Notes: generated by a model not told the origin, from the letters alone. 44,474 nt of DNA from Ilumatobacter nonamiensis YM16-303 (GCF_000350145.1 NZ_BAOL01000037.1:1-44474), one strand, 5' to 3'. Positions 23,865 to 32,621 are shown, counted from the stretch's first letter. Numbers and translations are program-made.

Positions 23865-24314
23865 ATGGCCGACATTCGCTTCGAGGTCCGACATCGGTTC
23901 GCGGCCCCGCCCCGACGGGTGTGGGACGAGCTGGTCGATTGGCAGGCCCACGAGCGGTGGATCCCGCTCACGAAGATGCAGGTCGACCCCGGTGATCCGA
24001 CCGAAGTGGGACATGAGCTGACCGCACGAACGGGCGTCGGTCGGGTCGCGTTGCCGGACCGCATGCGAGTGACGGCGTGTGAGTGGGACGATGGCGCCGC
24101 CGCAGGAGAATGTGTCGTCGAGAAACTCGGACCGGTGTTGCGCGGCCGAGCCGGGTTCACCGTCGGCGCTGACCCGGAGGGCTGCGTGGTGGACTGGTTC
24201 GAAGACGTCACGGTTCCGTACGTCCCCGGTTTCGTCGCTCCGCTCGGCGGGTGGATCGGCGCGTTCTTCTTCCGTCAGGGGATGCGGAGGCTCGAGCGGG
24301 TCATTCGTCGCTGA
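23865..24314 (+). CDS. SRPBCC (polyketide cyclase/START-like) family protein
   Basis: A 149-residue protein with the SRPBCC outline: an N-terminal strand and helix (RFEVRHRFAAPPRRVWDELVDW), alternating strands, and a long C-terminal helix (about 125-149). These proteins bind hydrophobic ligands in a deep cavity. Function cannot be stated; the family includes cyclases, lipid-binding and stress proteins. It is divergent from the potassium channel and its tail overlaps the convergent ABC permease by 14 bases. The ATG follows a GGGGG stretch closely. Confidence 0.8.
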   Translation: MADIRFEVRHRFAAPPRRVWDELVDWQAHERWIPLTKMQVDPGDPTEVGHELTARTGVGRVALPDRMRVTACEWDDGAAAGECVVEKLGPVLRGRAGFTVGADPEGCVVDWFEDVTVPYVPGFVAPLGGWIGAFFFRQGMRRLERVIRR

Positions 24315-25122
24315 GCTTGTCGAGGCCGCGGCGCGCGAACACCATCGTCAGGGCCACGATGACGACGAGCGCGAGCAGCCCCGTCCAGGTCTCGTTCCAG
24401 GTCATCGGCTGATCGAGGAAGCCGAGCCTGGCGAGGCCGATCACCTGGTTGAACGGGTTGATCCGTGCGACGTGCTCGAGCCACCCCTCCATGACGGACA
24501 GCGGCGTCTGCGCCTCGGTGAGGAAGATCAGCAGGAAGAACGTGAGCTGCATGATCGCCGCGGCGCGCATGTCGCGGAAGCGGTAGGCGAGCCCGAGGCC
24601 CCAACCGGTGCCGATCGACGCGATCCCGAGACCGGCGAGGTACAGCGGGATCAGCCCGGACGGGCCGTGGGTGAGTCGGGCACCGAACAGGGACCCGACC
24701 GCGAACACCACCGTCGTGACGATGAACGAGCGTACGAGCGCCGAGAGGAGCGGGCCGACGATCAGTGACGCGCGCGGTGCGGGCGTGAGCCGGAGTCGGT
24801 CGTAGAACCCGCCTTCGAGGTCGCGGATCGTGGCGAACCCGATGCCGATCCCTGCGAACCCGGACCCCATGATCACCCCGAGCGGGAGGAACCAGTTGAT
24901 CGAGCGGTCGGTCGGGAAACCCGGGATCTGGGTGATCGCGAAGAAGGTCCCCGCGAACGCGATCGTCTGGAAGATCGGCATCACCAGCGACGGCACGAAG
25001 GCCGAGGGCAGCCGCACGATGTTCACCATGCTGCGCTTCATCAACCCGACCGAGGCCGGGAACGTGCGCGTGTTCGCGACCGAGCGTTCCGGCAGCCCTG
25101 TCGTCTCGTCGACGATGGTCAT
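24301..25122 (-). CDS. ABC-2 type exporter permease (DrrB-like), second subunit
   Basis: A 273-residue permease with six hydrophobic segments of the ABC2_membrane type; the DLEGGFYDRLRLTPAPR loop (about 94-110) is the typical DrrB amphipathic region. It overlaps the preceding permease by 4 bases, so the three-gene unit encodes one ATPase and two distinct permeases, likely a heterodimeric exporter pore. The substrate is unknown; DrrAB-type systems export drugs, lipids or polysaccharides. Confidence 0.85.
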   Translation of the reverse strand: MTIVDETTGLPERSVANTRTFPASVGLMKRSMVNIVRLPSAFVPSLVMPIFQTIAFAGTFFAITQIPGFPTDRSINWFLPLGVIMGSGFAGIGIGFATIRDLEGGFYDRLRLTPAPRASLIVGPLLSALVRSFIVTTVVFAVGSLFGARLTHGPSGLIPLYLAGLGIASIGTGWGLGLAYRFRDMRAAAIMQLTFFLLIFLTEAQTPLSVMEGWLEHVARINPFNQVIGLARLGFLDQPMTWNETWTGLLALVVIVALTMVFARRGLDKLSDE

Positions 25123-25952
25123 CGCGCCCCCAATCGCCGTTTCAGTGTTCGGAGCGACAGCGTCACGGTCAACACCGCCAGAATCGCCGGGATCACCACG
25201 GCGCGGAACGCTGCGGACCAGGTGAATCCCTCGATCGTGAGGTCGCGGAACCCCTCGACGAGGTACGAGATCGGATTGATGTCGGCGAGCCGGGCGTAGA
25301 TTCCGCTCATCGTCTCGCGCGGGAAGAACGCGGACGAGAAGAACAGCGCGATGAACAACAGCGGAAACGCTCCCTGCACCGCTTCGGACGAGCCGGTGCG
25401 GATGGCCATCGCCGACATGAGTGCGCCGACGGCAAGGGCGAGAACGGTGCCACCGATGGCCATCGTGATCACGCCGGGAACCCCGCCCTTGATCGTCAGG
25501 CCGAAGGGAAGCAGCACCGCGATGAACACGACGGTCTGAAGGAACCCGTACGCCATGCCACCCGCCATCCGGCCGACGATGATTCCGGAGCGGGTGGACG
25601 GTGAACTGAGGAGACGGTCGAAGAACCCGTTCTCGATGTCGGTCGCGAGGGCGGTCGCGCCGACGGTGGATCCGAACAGGATCCCCTGCACGATCGCCCC
25701 GGCGAGCGCGAAGTCGAGATACGAATCGACCTCCGGGAAGCCGGGGATCGCGGTGGCCCGCGAGAACGACGCGGTACCGAGCGCGGCGAAGAACAGCGGG
25801 AAGATCATCGACGGGACGACGAGCGCGGGCTGGCGCCAGAGTGCCAGGATCGAGCGCTTCGACATCGCCCACGTCTGGGCCACGTTGGATTGATGGAGTT
25901 CCGGTCGGGTGCGCGGAGCGGGGCCGGCCGTCGTGGTGGGTGCCGTCGTCAT
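25119..25952 (-). CDS. ABC-2 type exporter permease (DrrB-like), first subunit
   Basis: A 277-residue permease with six hydrophobic segments. The DIENGFFDRLLSSPSTR loop and FPLLFIALFFSSAFFPRETM near the C-terminal half are typical of DrrB. ATG 25952 overlaps the ATPase stop by 4 bases and its own stop overlaps the next permease by 4. It is clearly homologous to the following permease (shared DxExGFxDRL motif) but divergent, consistent with an old duplication giving a heterodimer. Confidence 0.87.
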   Translation of the reverse strand: MTTAPTTTAGPAPRTRPELHQSNVAQTWAMSKRSILALWRQPALVVPSMIFPLFFAALGTASFSRATAIPGFPEVDSYLDFALAGAIVQGILFGSTVGATALATDIENGFFDRLLSSPSTRSGIIVGRMAGGMAYGFLQTVVFIAVLLPFGLTIKGGVPGVITMAIGGTVLALAVGALMSAMAIRTGSSEAVQGAFPLLFIALFFSSAFFPRETMSGIYARLADINPISYLVEGFRDLTIEGFTWSAAFRAVVIPAILAVLTVTLSLRTLKRRLGAR

Positions 25953-26920
25953 GCGTCGGCGCCTTCGAGCCGATAGCCGGTCGCCTCCGCGAACACGTCG
26001 TCCAGGCTCGGTTCGTGCAGCTCCAGGTTGCGGACGGTGATGCCGGCGTCGTCGAGGGTGCGGATCACGTTCGACACGGCGCTCGGACCGTCGGTCAATC
26101 CCACACCGAGCGTTCCCTCCGGGCTCGGCCGGAGTTCGCCGAATCCGGCGAGCAGCGTGGTGGCCGGCTCCGTGGCGGCCGCGTCGACGCTCACGAACAG
26201 CGTCGGGCTCCCGACCTCGGCCTTCAACTCGGACGGTCGGCCCTTGCGGACGATCACCCCGTGGTCGATGATCGCGATCCGCTCGGTGAGTTGGTCGGCC
26301 TCCTCGAGGTACTGCGTCGTCAGCATCACGGTGGTGCCGTCGTTGTTCAGGCGGCGGATCTCCTCCCAGAGCGAGATCCTGCTCATCGGGTCGAGGCCCG
26401 TGGTCGGCTCGTCGAGGAACAGCACCGTCGGCTCGTGGATCAGCGACAGCGCGAGGTCGAGGCGGCGCCGCATTCCGCCCGAGTAGGTACCGACCCGGCG
26501 ATTGCCGGCGGCGGTGAGCCCGACGCGTTCGAGGAGTTCCCCCGCCTTGGTCGCGTGGGTCGATTTCGGGAGCCCGTAGAGCACGGCCTGCAGGTGGAGC
26601 AGTTCGCTCCCGGTCATCAGCGGGTCGATCGCGGCATCCTGGAGCGCGACGCCGATGTTCCTGCGAACGTCGTTCGCCTGCTCGACGACGTCGAACCCGG
26701 CGACCCGGCCGATGCCGCCGGTCGGCCGCAGCAGCGTCGTCAGCATCCGCACGGTGGTCGACTTGCCCGCACCGTTCGGCCCCAGGAACCCGAAGATCTC
26801 GCCCTGCTGGATCTGCAGATCGACCCCGTCGACGGCCTTGACCTGCTCGTCGCCGGTTCCGAAGGTGCGCTGCAGACCGATCGCTTCGATCGGCAACGAG
26901 TTGGTGGACGTGGTGGGCAT
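25949..26920 (-). CDS. ABC exporter ATP-binding protein, DrrA-like
   Basis: A 323-residue ABC ATPase. Walker A is GPNGAGKS (47-54), the signature YSGGM (146-150) and Walker B VLFLDEP (about 166-172), followed by LTTQYLEEAD with the switch region (Gln where many ABC ATPases have His, normal in DrrA relatives). A C-terminal extension of about 90 residues is typical of the DrrA group and helps couple to DrrB. It is first in a three-gene operon with two permeases. Confidence 0.9.
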   Translation of the reverse strand: MPTTSTNSLPIEAIGLQRTFGTGDEQVKAVDGVDLQIQQGEIFGFLGPNGAGKSTTVRMLTTLLRPTGGIGRVAGFDVVEQANDVRRNIGVALQDAAIDPLMTGSELLHLQAVLYGLPKSTHATKAGELLERVGLTAAGNRRVGTYSGGMRRRLDLALSLIHEPTVLFLDEPTTGLDPMSRISLWEEIRRLNNDGTTVMLTTQYLEEADQLTERIAIIDHGVIVRKGRPSELKAEVGSPTLFVSVDAAATEPATTLLAGFGELRPSPEGTLGVGLTDGPSAVSNVIRTLDDAGITVRNLELHEPSLDDVFAEATGYRLEGADA

Positions 26921-27024
26921 CGGTACATCGTGCCAAACCGTGCGGTCACTCCGGCCAGTCGTTCCTCAGATCGTCCGGATTCGGGCGGGGTGGTCGTGGA
27001 CGGTCCGTACGCGATGATGATGCG

Positions 27025-27693
27025 ATGAACGAGTTCTACGGCCCGGCGCAGCGCGCCCTCCAGGACGACTTCGACACGCGACGTCTCGCGGACACGCTGC
27101 AGGCGGCGATCATCACGGAGGAGATCGACGACGACCGCAAGTCGTTCATCGAGTCGCGCGACTTCTTCTTCTTGTCGACCGTCGGCGCGGACGGTTGGCC
27201 GACGGTGTCGTACAAGGGTGGACCGGTCGGGATGGTGCAGGTGGAGGACCCGCGCACGATCGTGTTCCCGAGCTACGACGGCAACGGGATGTTCCTGTCG
27301 ATGGGCAACGTCGACACACACGGGGGAGAGGGCGCCAAGATCGGGATGTTGTTCGTCGACTTCGAGACGCCGAACCGGCTCCGCCTCCACGCGACGGCTC
27401 GAGTGCACCGCGACGATCCCGCCATGGACCGCTTTCCCGGCGCCGACCTGATCGTTCGGGCGCGGGTCGAGAACAGCTTCGTCAACTGCGCGCGGTACGT
27501 CCACCCGCACACTCGCGTCGCCTCATCGGAGTACGTGCCCGATGCCGACGGTGCGCAGCCGTATCCGGCGTGGAAGCGCATGGACCTGATCCAGCCGGTC
27601 CTCTCCGACCGCGATCAGGGCCGCGCCGCTGCGGCAGGCGGCGAGATCGACGTCGAGGAGTACGCCCGCCGACTGGCCGACGGCACCAGTTGA
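27025..27693 (+). CDS. Pyridoxamine 5'-phosphate oxidase-fold flavoprotein
   Basis: A 222-residue protein with the PNPOx split-barrel fold: FIESRDFFFLSTVGADGWPTVSYKG (about 41-65, described in two blocks FIESRDFFFLSTVG and WPTVSYKG) binds the FMN phosphate, and the C-terminal half has the RLRLHATARV strand. It may use FMN, F420 or heme. It is divergent from the DrrA operon and converges with the HD-domain gene only 4 bases away. Functional links to the CoxL/HD pair are unproven. The role is unknown; the family includes general stress proteins and F420 reductases. Confidence 0.8.
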   Translation: MNEFYGPAQRALQDDFDTRRLADTLQAAIITEEIDDDRKSFIESRDFFFLSTVGADGWPTVSYKGGPVGMVQVEDPRTIVFPSYDGNGMFLSMGNVDTHGGEGAKIGMLFVDFETPNRLRLHATARVHRDDPAMDRFPGADLIVRARVENSFVNCARYVHPHTRVASSEYVPDADGAQPYPAWKRMDLIQPVLSDRDQGRAAAAGGEIDVEEYARRLADGTS

Positions 27694-27697
27694 CCGC

Positions 27698-28252
27698 TCA
27701 GGCGCTGCGGAGGATCTGGCGAACCAGCGGCTCGTAGTGCTCGAGCGGGTTGCTCGTGTAGTTCGCGTCGAACGCGGTCTGGTCGAACTCACCGGTGAAC
27801 TCGGCGGTGCGATCGAAGTGCGGGCTGTCGCGGTACTGCTCGCGGGCCTGGCCGTCGAGGCCGATGTAGTCCCAGAAGTAGTACCCCTGGAACTCGCCGT
27901 GGTGCTTCACCATGAAGTAGTTCGCCTCGGACACGAACGGCTTGACGATGCCCGCAGCGATGTCGGGATGGTTGTACGGGCTGAGCGTGTCGCCGATGTC
28001 GTGGATCAGCGCGCAGAACACGTACTCGTCGTCCTTCCCGGCCTTCTCGGCGCGCGTGGCCGTCTGCAAGCTGTGTTCGAGCCGGTCGACGGGGAAGCCG
28101 CCGTGGTCGGCCTTCAGGTCGCGGAGCAGCGACAGGACCCGGTCGGCGACCATCGACTGCGTGACCTCCAGCTGGGGGATGATCTTCGCCCAGTCCTCGG
28201 CCGTCGACTCCTCGAACGTCGTGAACGTGGCGCGCTGTGCGGTGTCGGTCAT
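27698..28252 (-). CDS. HD-domain protein, PhnZ/MIOX-like mixed-valent diiron oxygenase candidate
   Basis: A 184-residue protein. Putative metal ligands are His60 in LEHSLQTA, His84-Asp85 in LIHDIGD, a His at 95 or 117-118 (NHPD, KHHGEF) and Asp157 in EFDQTAFD. The EHSLQxAxxA...ALIHDIG spacing resembles PhnZ and TmpB, and the MVKHHGEF to EFD tail resembles myo-inositol oxygenase. Those enzymes use a diiron centre and oxygen to cleave C-C or C-P bonds, unlike nucleotide-hydrolysing HD proteins. ATG 28252 overlaps the CoxL-type gene stop by 4 bases, so the two are co-translated. The HD fold is secure; oxygenase activity is inferred, and a phosphohydrolase is the alternative. Confidence 0.78.
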   Translation of the reverse strand: MTDTAQRATFTTFEESTAEDWAKIIPQLEVTQSMVADRVLSLLRDLKADHGGFPVDRLEHSLQTATRAEKAGKDDEYVFCALIHDIGDTLSPYNHPDIAAGIVKPFVSEANYFMVKHHGEFQGYYFWDYIGLDGQAREQYRDSPHFDRTAEFTGEFDQTAFDANYTSNPLEHYEPLVRQILRSA

Positions 28253-30549
28253 GATTCGTTCCCTGCCTGTTGGATGGCTTGCCAGACTCGCTCGCTCGTG
28301 GCGGGCATGTCGATGTGGGTGACGCCGAGGTGGCTGACGGCGTCGCACACCGCCGACTGCACCGCGGGGGTGGAGCCGATCGTGCCCGACTCGCCGATGC
28401 CCTTCGCCCCGAGCGGGTTGACGAACGTCGGCGTCTCCATGTGGACGACCTCGAAGCTCGGGAGCTCGGTCGCCGAGATCATGCCGTAGTCGGCGAGGTT
28501 CGACGTGACCGGGTTGCCGTCCTCGTCGTAGCGGACCTCCTCGATCAGCGCCTGAGCCGTGCCCTGGGCGATGCCGCCGTGGATCTGACCGTCGAGCAGC
28601 AGCGGGTTGATCACTCGGCCGGCGTCGTCGCAGGCGACCTGGCGCAGGTGCTTGACCTGGCCGGTGCTCGTGTCGACCTCGACCACCGACACGTGCGCCC
28701 CGAACGGGAACGTCGCCATGTCGGTCGTGAACAGCGTGTCGATCGTCAGCTCGTCGCCCTGCTCGCGGGAGGCGACGGCGAGTTCGGCCCAGCCCTTGGC
28801 CACGGCCGGGGTCCCAGCGACGTGGAAGGCGCCGTTGTCCTTGTCGAGGACGATGTCGGCTTCGTCGGCCTCGAGCAGCTGCGCGGCGAGCTTCTTCGCC
28901 TTGTCGACCAGCTCGATCGCGCCCTGGTGCACAGCGGCTCCGCCCTGCTGGAGTGAGCGTGATCCCATCGTGCCGCCGCCACTCGGGACGAGGTCGGTGT
29001 CGCCCCAGACGAGGGTGATCCGGTCCATCGGGATGCCCGTCTCCTCCTCGGCGAGCATCGACCACGCGGTGTCGTGGCCCTGCCCGTGCGGGGAGGTGCC
29101 GGTGTAGACCGTGGCGGACCCGTCGTCGTGGACTTCGATCTTCGCGGCTTCCTGCTTCGGGTCGACACCGCCGGTGATCTCGACGTAGACGCTGACGCCG
29201 ATTCCGAGTTGCTTGTCGGCACCCGATTCGCGACGCGCCGCCTGTTCGGCACGCAGGTCGGAGTAGCCGGCGGTGTCGAGTGCCTTGTCGAGGGCGGTCT
29301 CGAAGTCGCCGACGTCGTACACCTGGCCGACCGCCGTGGTGTGCGGTTCCATGAACTTGGCGATGAGGTTCTGGCGCCGGACCTCGGCGGGATCCTTGCC
29401 GATCTCGTGGGCGAAGAGGTCCATCGCGCGCTCGATCGCAGCCGTCGCCTCGGGACGACCGGCGCCCCGGTACGCCGTGGTCGGCGTCGTGTTGGTCACG
29501 ACCGAGGTCGTACGGACTTCCATGTTCGGGATGTCGTACACGCCCGACGCCATGGGACGGGTCATGAACGGGGCGAGGATGGTGCCCATCCCGACGAACG
29601 CACCGGAGTCCTGGATCGCATGGAGTTGGTAGTGCGTGACCTTGCCCTCACGGGTGCCGCCGATCGTGACGTACTGCAGCTGTGCGCGGCCGTGGCCGAG
29701 GTTCATCATCGACTCGCTGCGCGTCTCGCGCCAGCGGACCGGTCGGCCCAGGTCCTTCGACAGCGATCCGAGCAGCAGTTCCTCCGCGTAGGAGTCGATC
29801 TTCGCGCCGAATCCGCCGCCGACATCCGGTGTGATCAGGTGGATCGCGTCGGCATCTCCGCCGTTCGCAGCGGTGAACGCGTCCTTCGCTCCTTGAGCGC
29901 CTTGGGTCGAGATCCACTGGACGAGGCGACCGTTGTCCCAGGTGGCTGCCGATGCGCGCACTTCGAGCGGGCACGGAGCGACGCGCTGGTTGAGGAACCG
30001 GCCGGTGACGGTGACCTCGCAGTCGGCGAAGAACTCCTCGGCCGACGAGTTCTCGGGCATCCCGAGCGCGGTCGTGTCGAACACGGCGTTGCTCCCTGCT
30101 CCTTCGTAGATCAGCGTCTCGGATGCGAGCGCGTCCTCGAGGTCGATCAGGGCGGGCAGGAACTCGTAGTCGACGAACACCATCTCGGCGGCGTCGGTCG
30201 CCTGCTGGAGGGTTTCGGCGACGACGACCGCGACGGGTTCGCCGACATGGCGGACCTTGTCGCCGGCGAGCAGTGTGCGCGCTGCGGCGGGGTTGAACGG
30301 TGACGGAACCGGTTCGAGGCCGAGGGTCTCGGCGGTGTGAACGGCGAGAACACCGGGCATTTCGAGCGCGCTCTCGATGTCGATGGATTCGATCGTTCCG
30401 TGGGCGACGGTCGAACGGACGAAGGCTGCCTGTACGGCTCCCGCCAGGCGCGGATCGTCGACATCGTCGGCGTAGACGCCGCCCGTCGTGAGGAACTTCG
30501 GATCTTCCTTGCGCTGGACTCGAGTGCCCAGGATGCTGCCACCAGCCAC
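28249..30549 (-). CDS. Orphan form II CoxL-like molybdenum hydroxylase large subunit
   Basis: A 766-residue Mo-MCD subunit of the xanthine oxidase family. The glycine motif PDVGGGFGAK is at 241-250, the active-site loop AYRGAGR at 359-365 (form II) and the catalytic-type Glu in GIGESGT at about 720. No CoxS or CoxM gene adjoins it, unlike the cluster at 11115-14882; it may borrow those subunits. GTG 30549 is preceded by AAGGGG at 5 bases. A palindrome lies 25-40 bases upstream. Its only operon partner is the HD oxygenase-like gene, which overlaps it by 4 bases. The substrate is unknown, and CO is unlikely without the Cys-containing loop. Confidence 0.88.
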   Translation of the reverse strand: MAGGSILGTRVQRKEDPKFLTTGGVYADDVDDPRLAGAVQAAFVRSTVAHGTIESIDIESALEMPGVLAVHTAETLGLEPVPSPFNPAAARTLLAGDKVRHVGEPVAVVVAETLQQATDAAEMVFVDYEFLPALIDLEDALASETLIYEGAGSNAVFDTTALGMPENSSAEEFFADCEVTVTGRFLNQRVAPCPLEVRASAATWDNGRLVQWISTQGAQGAKDAFTAANGGDADAIHLITPDVGGGFGAKIDSYAEELLLGSLSKDLGRPVRWRETRSESMMNLGHGRAQLQYVTIGGTREGKVTHYQLHAIQDSGAFVGMGTILAPFMTRPMASGVYDIPNMEVRTTSVVTNTTPTTAYRGAGRPEATAAIERAMDLFAHEIGKDPAEVRRQNLIAKFMEPHTTAVGQVYDVGDFETALDKALDTAGYSDLRAEQAARRESGADKQLGIGVSVYVEITGGVDPKQEAAKIEVHDDGSATVYTGTSPHGQGHDTAWSMLAEEETGIPMDRITLVWGDTDLVPSGGGTMGSRSLQQGGAAVHQGAIELVDKAKKLAAQLLEADEADIVLDKDNGAFHVAGTPAVAKGWAELAVASREQGDELTIDTLFTTDMATFPFGAHVSVVEVDTSTGQVKHLRQVACDDAGRVINPLLLDGQIHGGIAQGTAQALIEEVRYDEDGNPVTSNLADYGMISATELPSFEVVHMETPTFVNPLGAKGIGESGTIGSTPAVQSAVCDAVSHLGVTHIDMPATSERVWQAIQQAGNES

Positions 30550-30573
30550 GTGTACCCCTTGTGTGTCGCGAAA

Positions 30574-30589
30574 CGGACCGAACGGTCCG
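30574..30589. promoter_or_regulatory. Palindrome CGGACCG-AA-CGGTCCG upstream of the orphan CoxL gene
   Basis: Perfect 7-base arms around AA, 25 bases upstream of the GTG start. The GACCGnnCGGTC core is of the kind bound by TetR-family repressors. No regulator gene is adjacent, so the binder is unknown. The rest of 30550-30740 shows no gene. Confidence 0.6.
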
Positions 30590-30728
30590 CTCGACCCAAC
30601 GTAGTCGCACGGTTCCGCGGGCGCGGCAGCGGTGCCGGAAGTGCGTCAGCCGGATGACGGCGATCGTTCGACGTCGGGCCGGAAGGATGATGCGGGTCTG
30701 CACCGCCGATGTGAGGTCCGGAACGTCG

Positions 30729-30740
30729 TAGTTTCTGGTC
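30729..30740 (+). promoter_or_regulatory. Leaderless -10 box TAGTTT for kup
   Basis: TAGTTT (30729-30734) is followed by 6 bases and the GTG at 30741. Confidence 0.4.
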
Positions 30741-32618
30741 GTGCAATCAGAACACTCGTCGACGGCGCGGTTCGCCCTCGCCTTCGGAACGTTGGGGATC
30801 GTGTTCGGCGACATCGGAACCAGTCCGATCTACGCGTTCCGCGAGTCGTTCGAGGTGTCCGATCTCGAGGTGACGCAGGCGAACGCCTACGGCGTGGCCT
30901 CGGTCGTGTTCTGGTCGCTCCTGATCGTGATCTCCGCGAAGTACCTCACGCTCGTGATGCGAGCCGACAACCACGGTGAGGGCGGGATCCTGGCGTTGAC
31001 GGCGCTGGTGATGCCGCACCGGGGTGCACCACCGACCAGGACCACGGCGGCGATCATCTCGCTCGGCGTGTTCGGCACCGCGCTGCTCTACGGCGACGGC
31101 CTCATCACGCCCGCGATCTCGGTGCTCTCGGCGGTCGAGGGCTTCGAGGTGGCGACCACCGCATTCGCCGACTTCGTCATCCCCGTCTCGATCGCGATCC
31201 TCGTCGCCCTCTTCGCCGTGCAATCCCGCGGAACAGCCGGGATCTCACGAGTCTTCAGCCCGATCATGGTCGTCTGGTTCACGGTGTTGGGGGTGCTCGG
31301 GGCGCGGCAGATCGTCGAGCACCCGGAGGTACTGCAGGCGGCGTCGCCGTCGTACGGGGTCGAGTTGTTCATCGACCACCCGGTGAAGGCGTTCCTCGCG
31401 CTCGGGTCGGTCTTCCTGGTCGTCACCGGCGGGGAGGCGCTCTACGCCGACATGGGCCACTTCGGACGGATCCCGATCACGTGGTCGTGGTACGGGCTGG
31501 TGCTCCCGTGCCTTCTGTCGATCTACTTCGGTCAGGCCGCGCTGCTCGGCAACGGCGACGGTGCGCTGGGCAATCCGTTCTACGACATGGCGCCGTCATG
31601 GGGCGTCGCTCCGCTCGCCGTGCTCGCGACGTGCGCGACGGTGATCGCGTCGCAGGCGCTGATCTCGGGAGCGTTCTCGTTGACCGCGCAGGCCGTGCAG
31701 CTCGACTACTTCCCGCGCCTCGCGATCCGACACACCTCACCGCACCATGTCGGACAGGTCTACGTCCCCCTCGTCAACTGGCTCCTCATGGTCGGCTGCA
31801 TCTCGCTGATCCTGATCTTCCAGTCGTCGAGCAACCTCGCGGCGGCATACGGCATCGCGGTGACCACGACGATGCTGATCACGACACTGATCTTCTATCG
31901 AGTGGTTCGCGACCGGTGGGAGTGGTCCGCTCCGAAGGCTCTGGTCATCCTGATCCCGTTCATGATCGTCGACATCGGATTCCTGTCGGCGAACATCCCG
32001 AAGATTCCGGCGGGCGGCTGGCTGCCGCTGCTGGTCGGGTTCGTCCTGGTCGCCCAGATGACGACGTGGCGGCGCGGTCGGGCGCTCGTCAACGAGAGAC
32101 TGCGGGCCTCGTTCCGCCCGCTCGATGCCGTGCTGGCGGACGTCAAGTCGAACTCGCTCCCGCGTGTTCCCGGAACGGCCGTGTACCTGTTCCGCGACCA
32201 CGGCAACGCTCCACCCGCGTTGGCCGCCAACGTCCGCCATCACCGGGTGCTCCATCAGCAGGTGATGCTCGTGTCGGTGTCGGTCAGCGACGAACCGCAC
32301 GTCGGCGTGCGCAAGCGCTCCCATCACATCAACCTCGCCGACGGTGTCGTCCACGTGCTGATCAGGTTCGGTTACCTCGATGAGCCGGACGTCCCGCACG
32401 TGTTGCGCGCGATGGAGATCCCGCACTTCGAGTTCGATGTCGACGAGGTCACGTACTTCCTCGGCAGGGAGTCGGTGAAGGCGGGCAACCGCCCGGGGAT
32501 GAGTCCGGCGCGCGAGGAACTGTTCGTCCTGCTCCACCGCGGTGCGGCGAGCGCCGCCCGCTTCTACCACCTGCCCGCGGAACAGGTCGTCGAAGTGGGC
32601 GCCCAGGTCGAACTCTGA
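30741..32618 (+). CDS. kup: Kup-family potassium uptake transporter
   Basis: A 625-residue K+ uptake permease with about twelve hydrophobic segments up to residue 440 and a soluble C-terminal domain. GIVFGDIGTSPIYAFRE (about 17-33) is the family signature, and the LYGDGLITPAISVLSAVEG block (about 115-133) is also typical. It imports potassium by proton symport. The GTG start fits the leaderless promoter. It ends 3 bases before the convergent SulP stop, leaving no room for a terminator between them. Together with the RCK channel at 22820 the window carries two potassium systems. Confidence 0.93.
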   Translation: MQSEHSSTARFALAFGTLGIVFGDIGTSPIYAFRESFEVSDLEVTQANAYGVASVVFWSLLIVISAKYLTLVMRADNHGEGGILALTALVMPHRGAPPTRTTAAIISLGVFGTALLYGDGLITPAISVLSAVEGFEVATTAFADFVIPVSIAILVALFAVQSRGTAGISRVFSPIMVVWFTVLGVLGARQIVEHPEVLQAASPSYGVELFIDHPVKAFLALGSVFLVVTGGEALYADMGHFGRIPITWSWYGLVLPCLLSIYFGQAALLGNGDGALGNPFYDMAPSWGVAPLAVLATCATVIASQALISGAFSLTAQAVQLDYFPRLAIRHTSPHHVGQVYVPLVNWLLMVGCISLILIFQSSSNLAAAYGIAVTTTMLITTLIFYRVVRDRWEWSAPKALVILIPFMIVDIGFLSANIPKIPAGGWLPLLVGFVLVAQMTTWRRGRALVNERLRASFRPLDAVLADVKSNSLPRVPGTAVYLFRDHGNAPPALAANVRHHRVLHQQVMLVSVSVSDEPHVGVRKRSHHINLADGVVHVLIRFGYLDEPDVPHVLRAMEIPHFEFDVDEVTYFLGRESVKAGNRPGMSPAREELFVLLHRGAASAARFYHLPAEQVVEVGAQVEL

Positions 32619-32621
32619 CGC

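Noticed and set aside
22820-24211. A 463-residue start for the potassium channel
   Set aside because: The extra N-terminal 132 residues are low-complexity, overlap the SRPBCC gene antisense, and a leaderless promoter box sits before ATG 23815.
27025-30549. Treating the PNPOx-like gene as part of the CoxL2/HD operon
   Set aside because: It is on the opposite strand and only converges with the HD gene; no shared regulatory element is visible.
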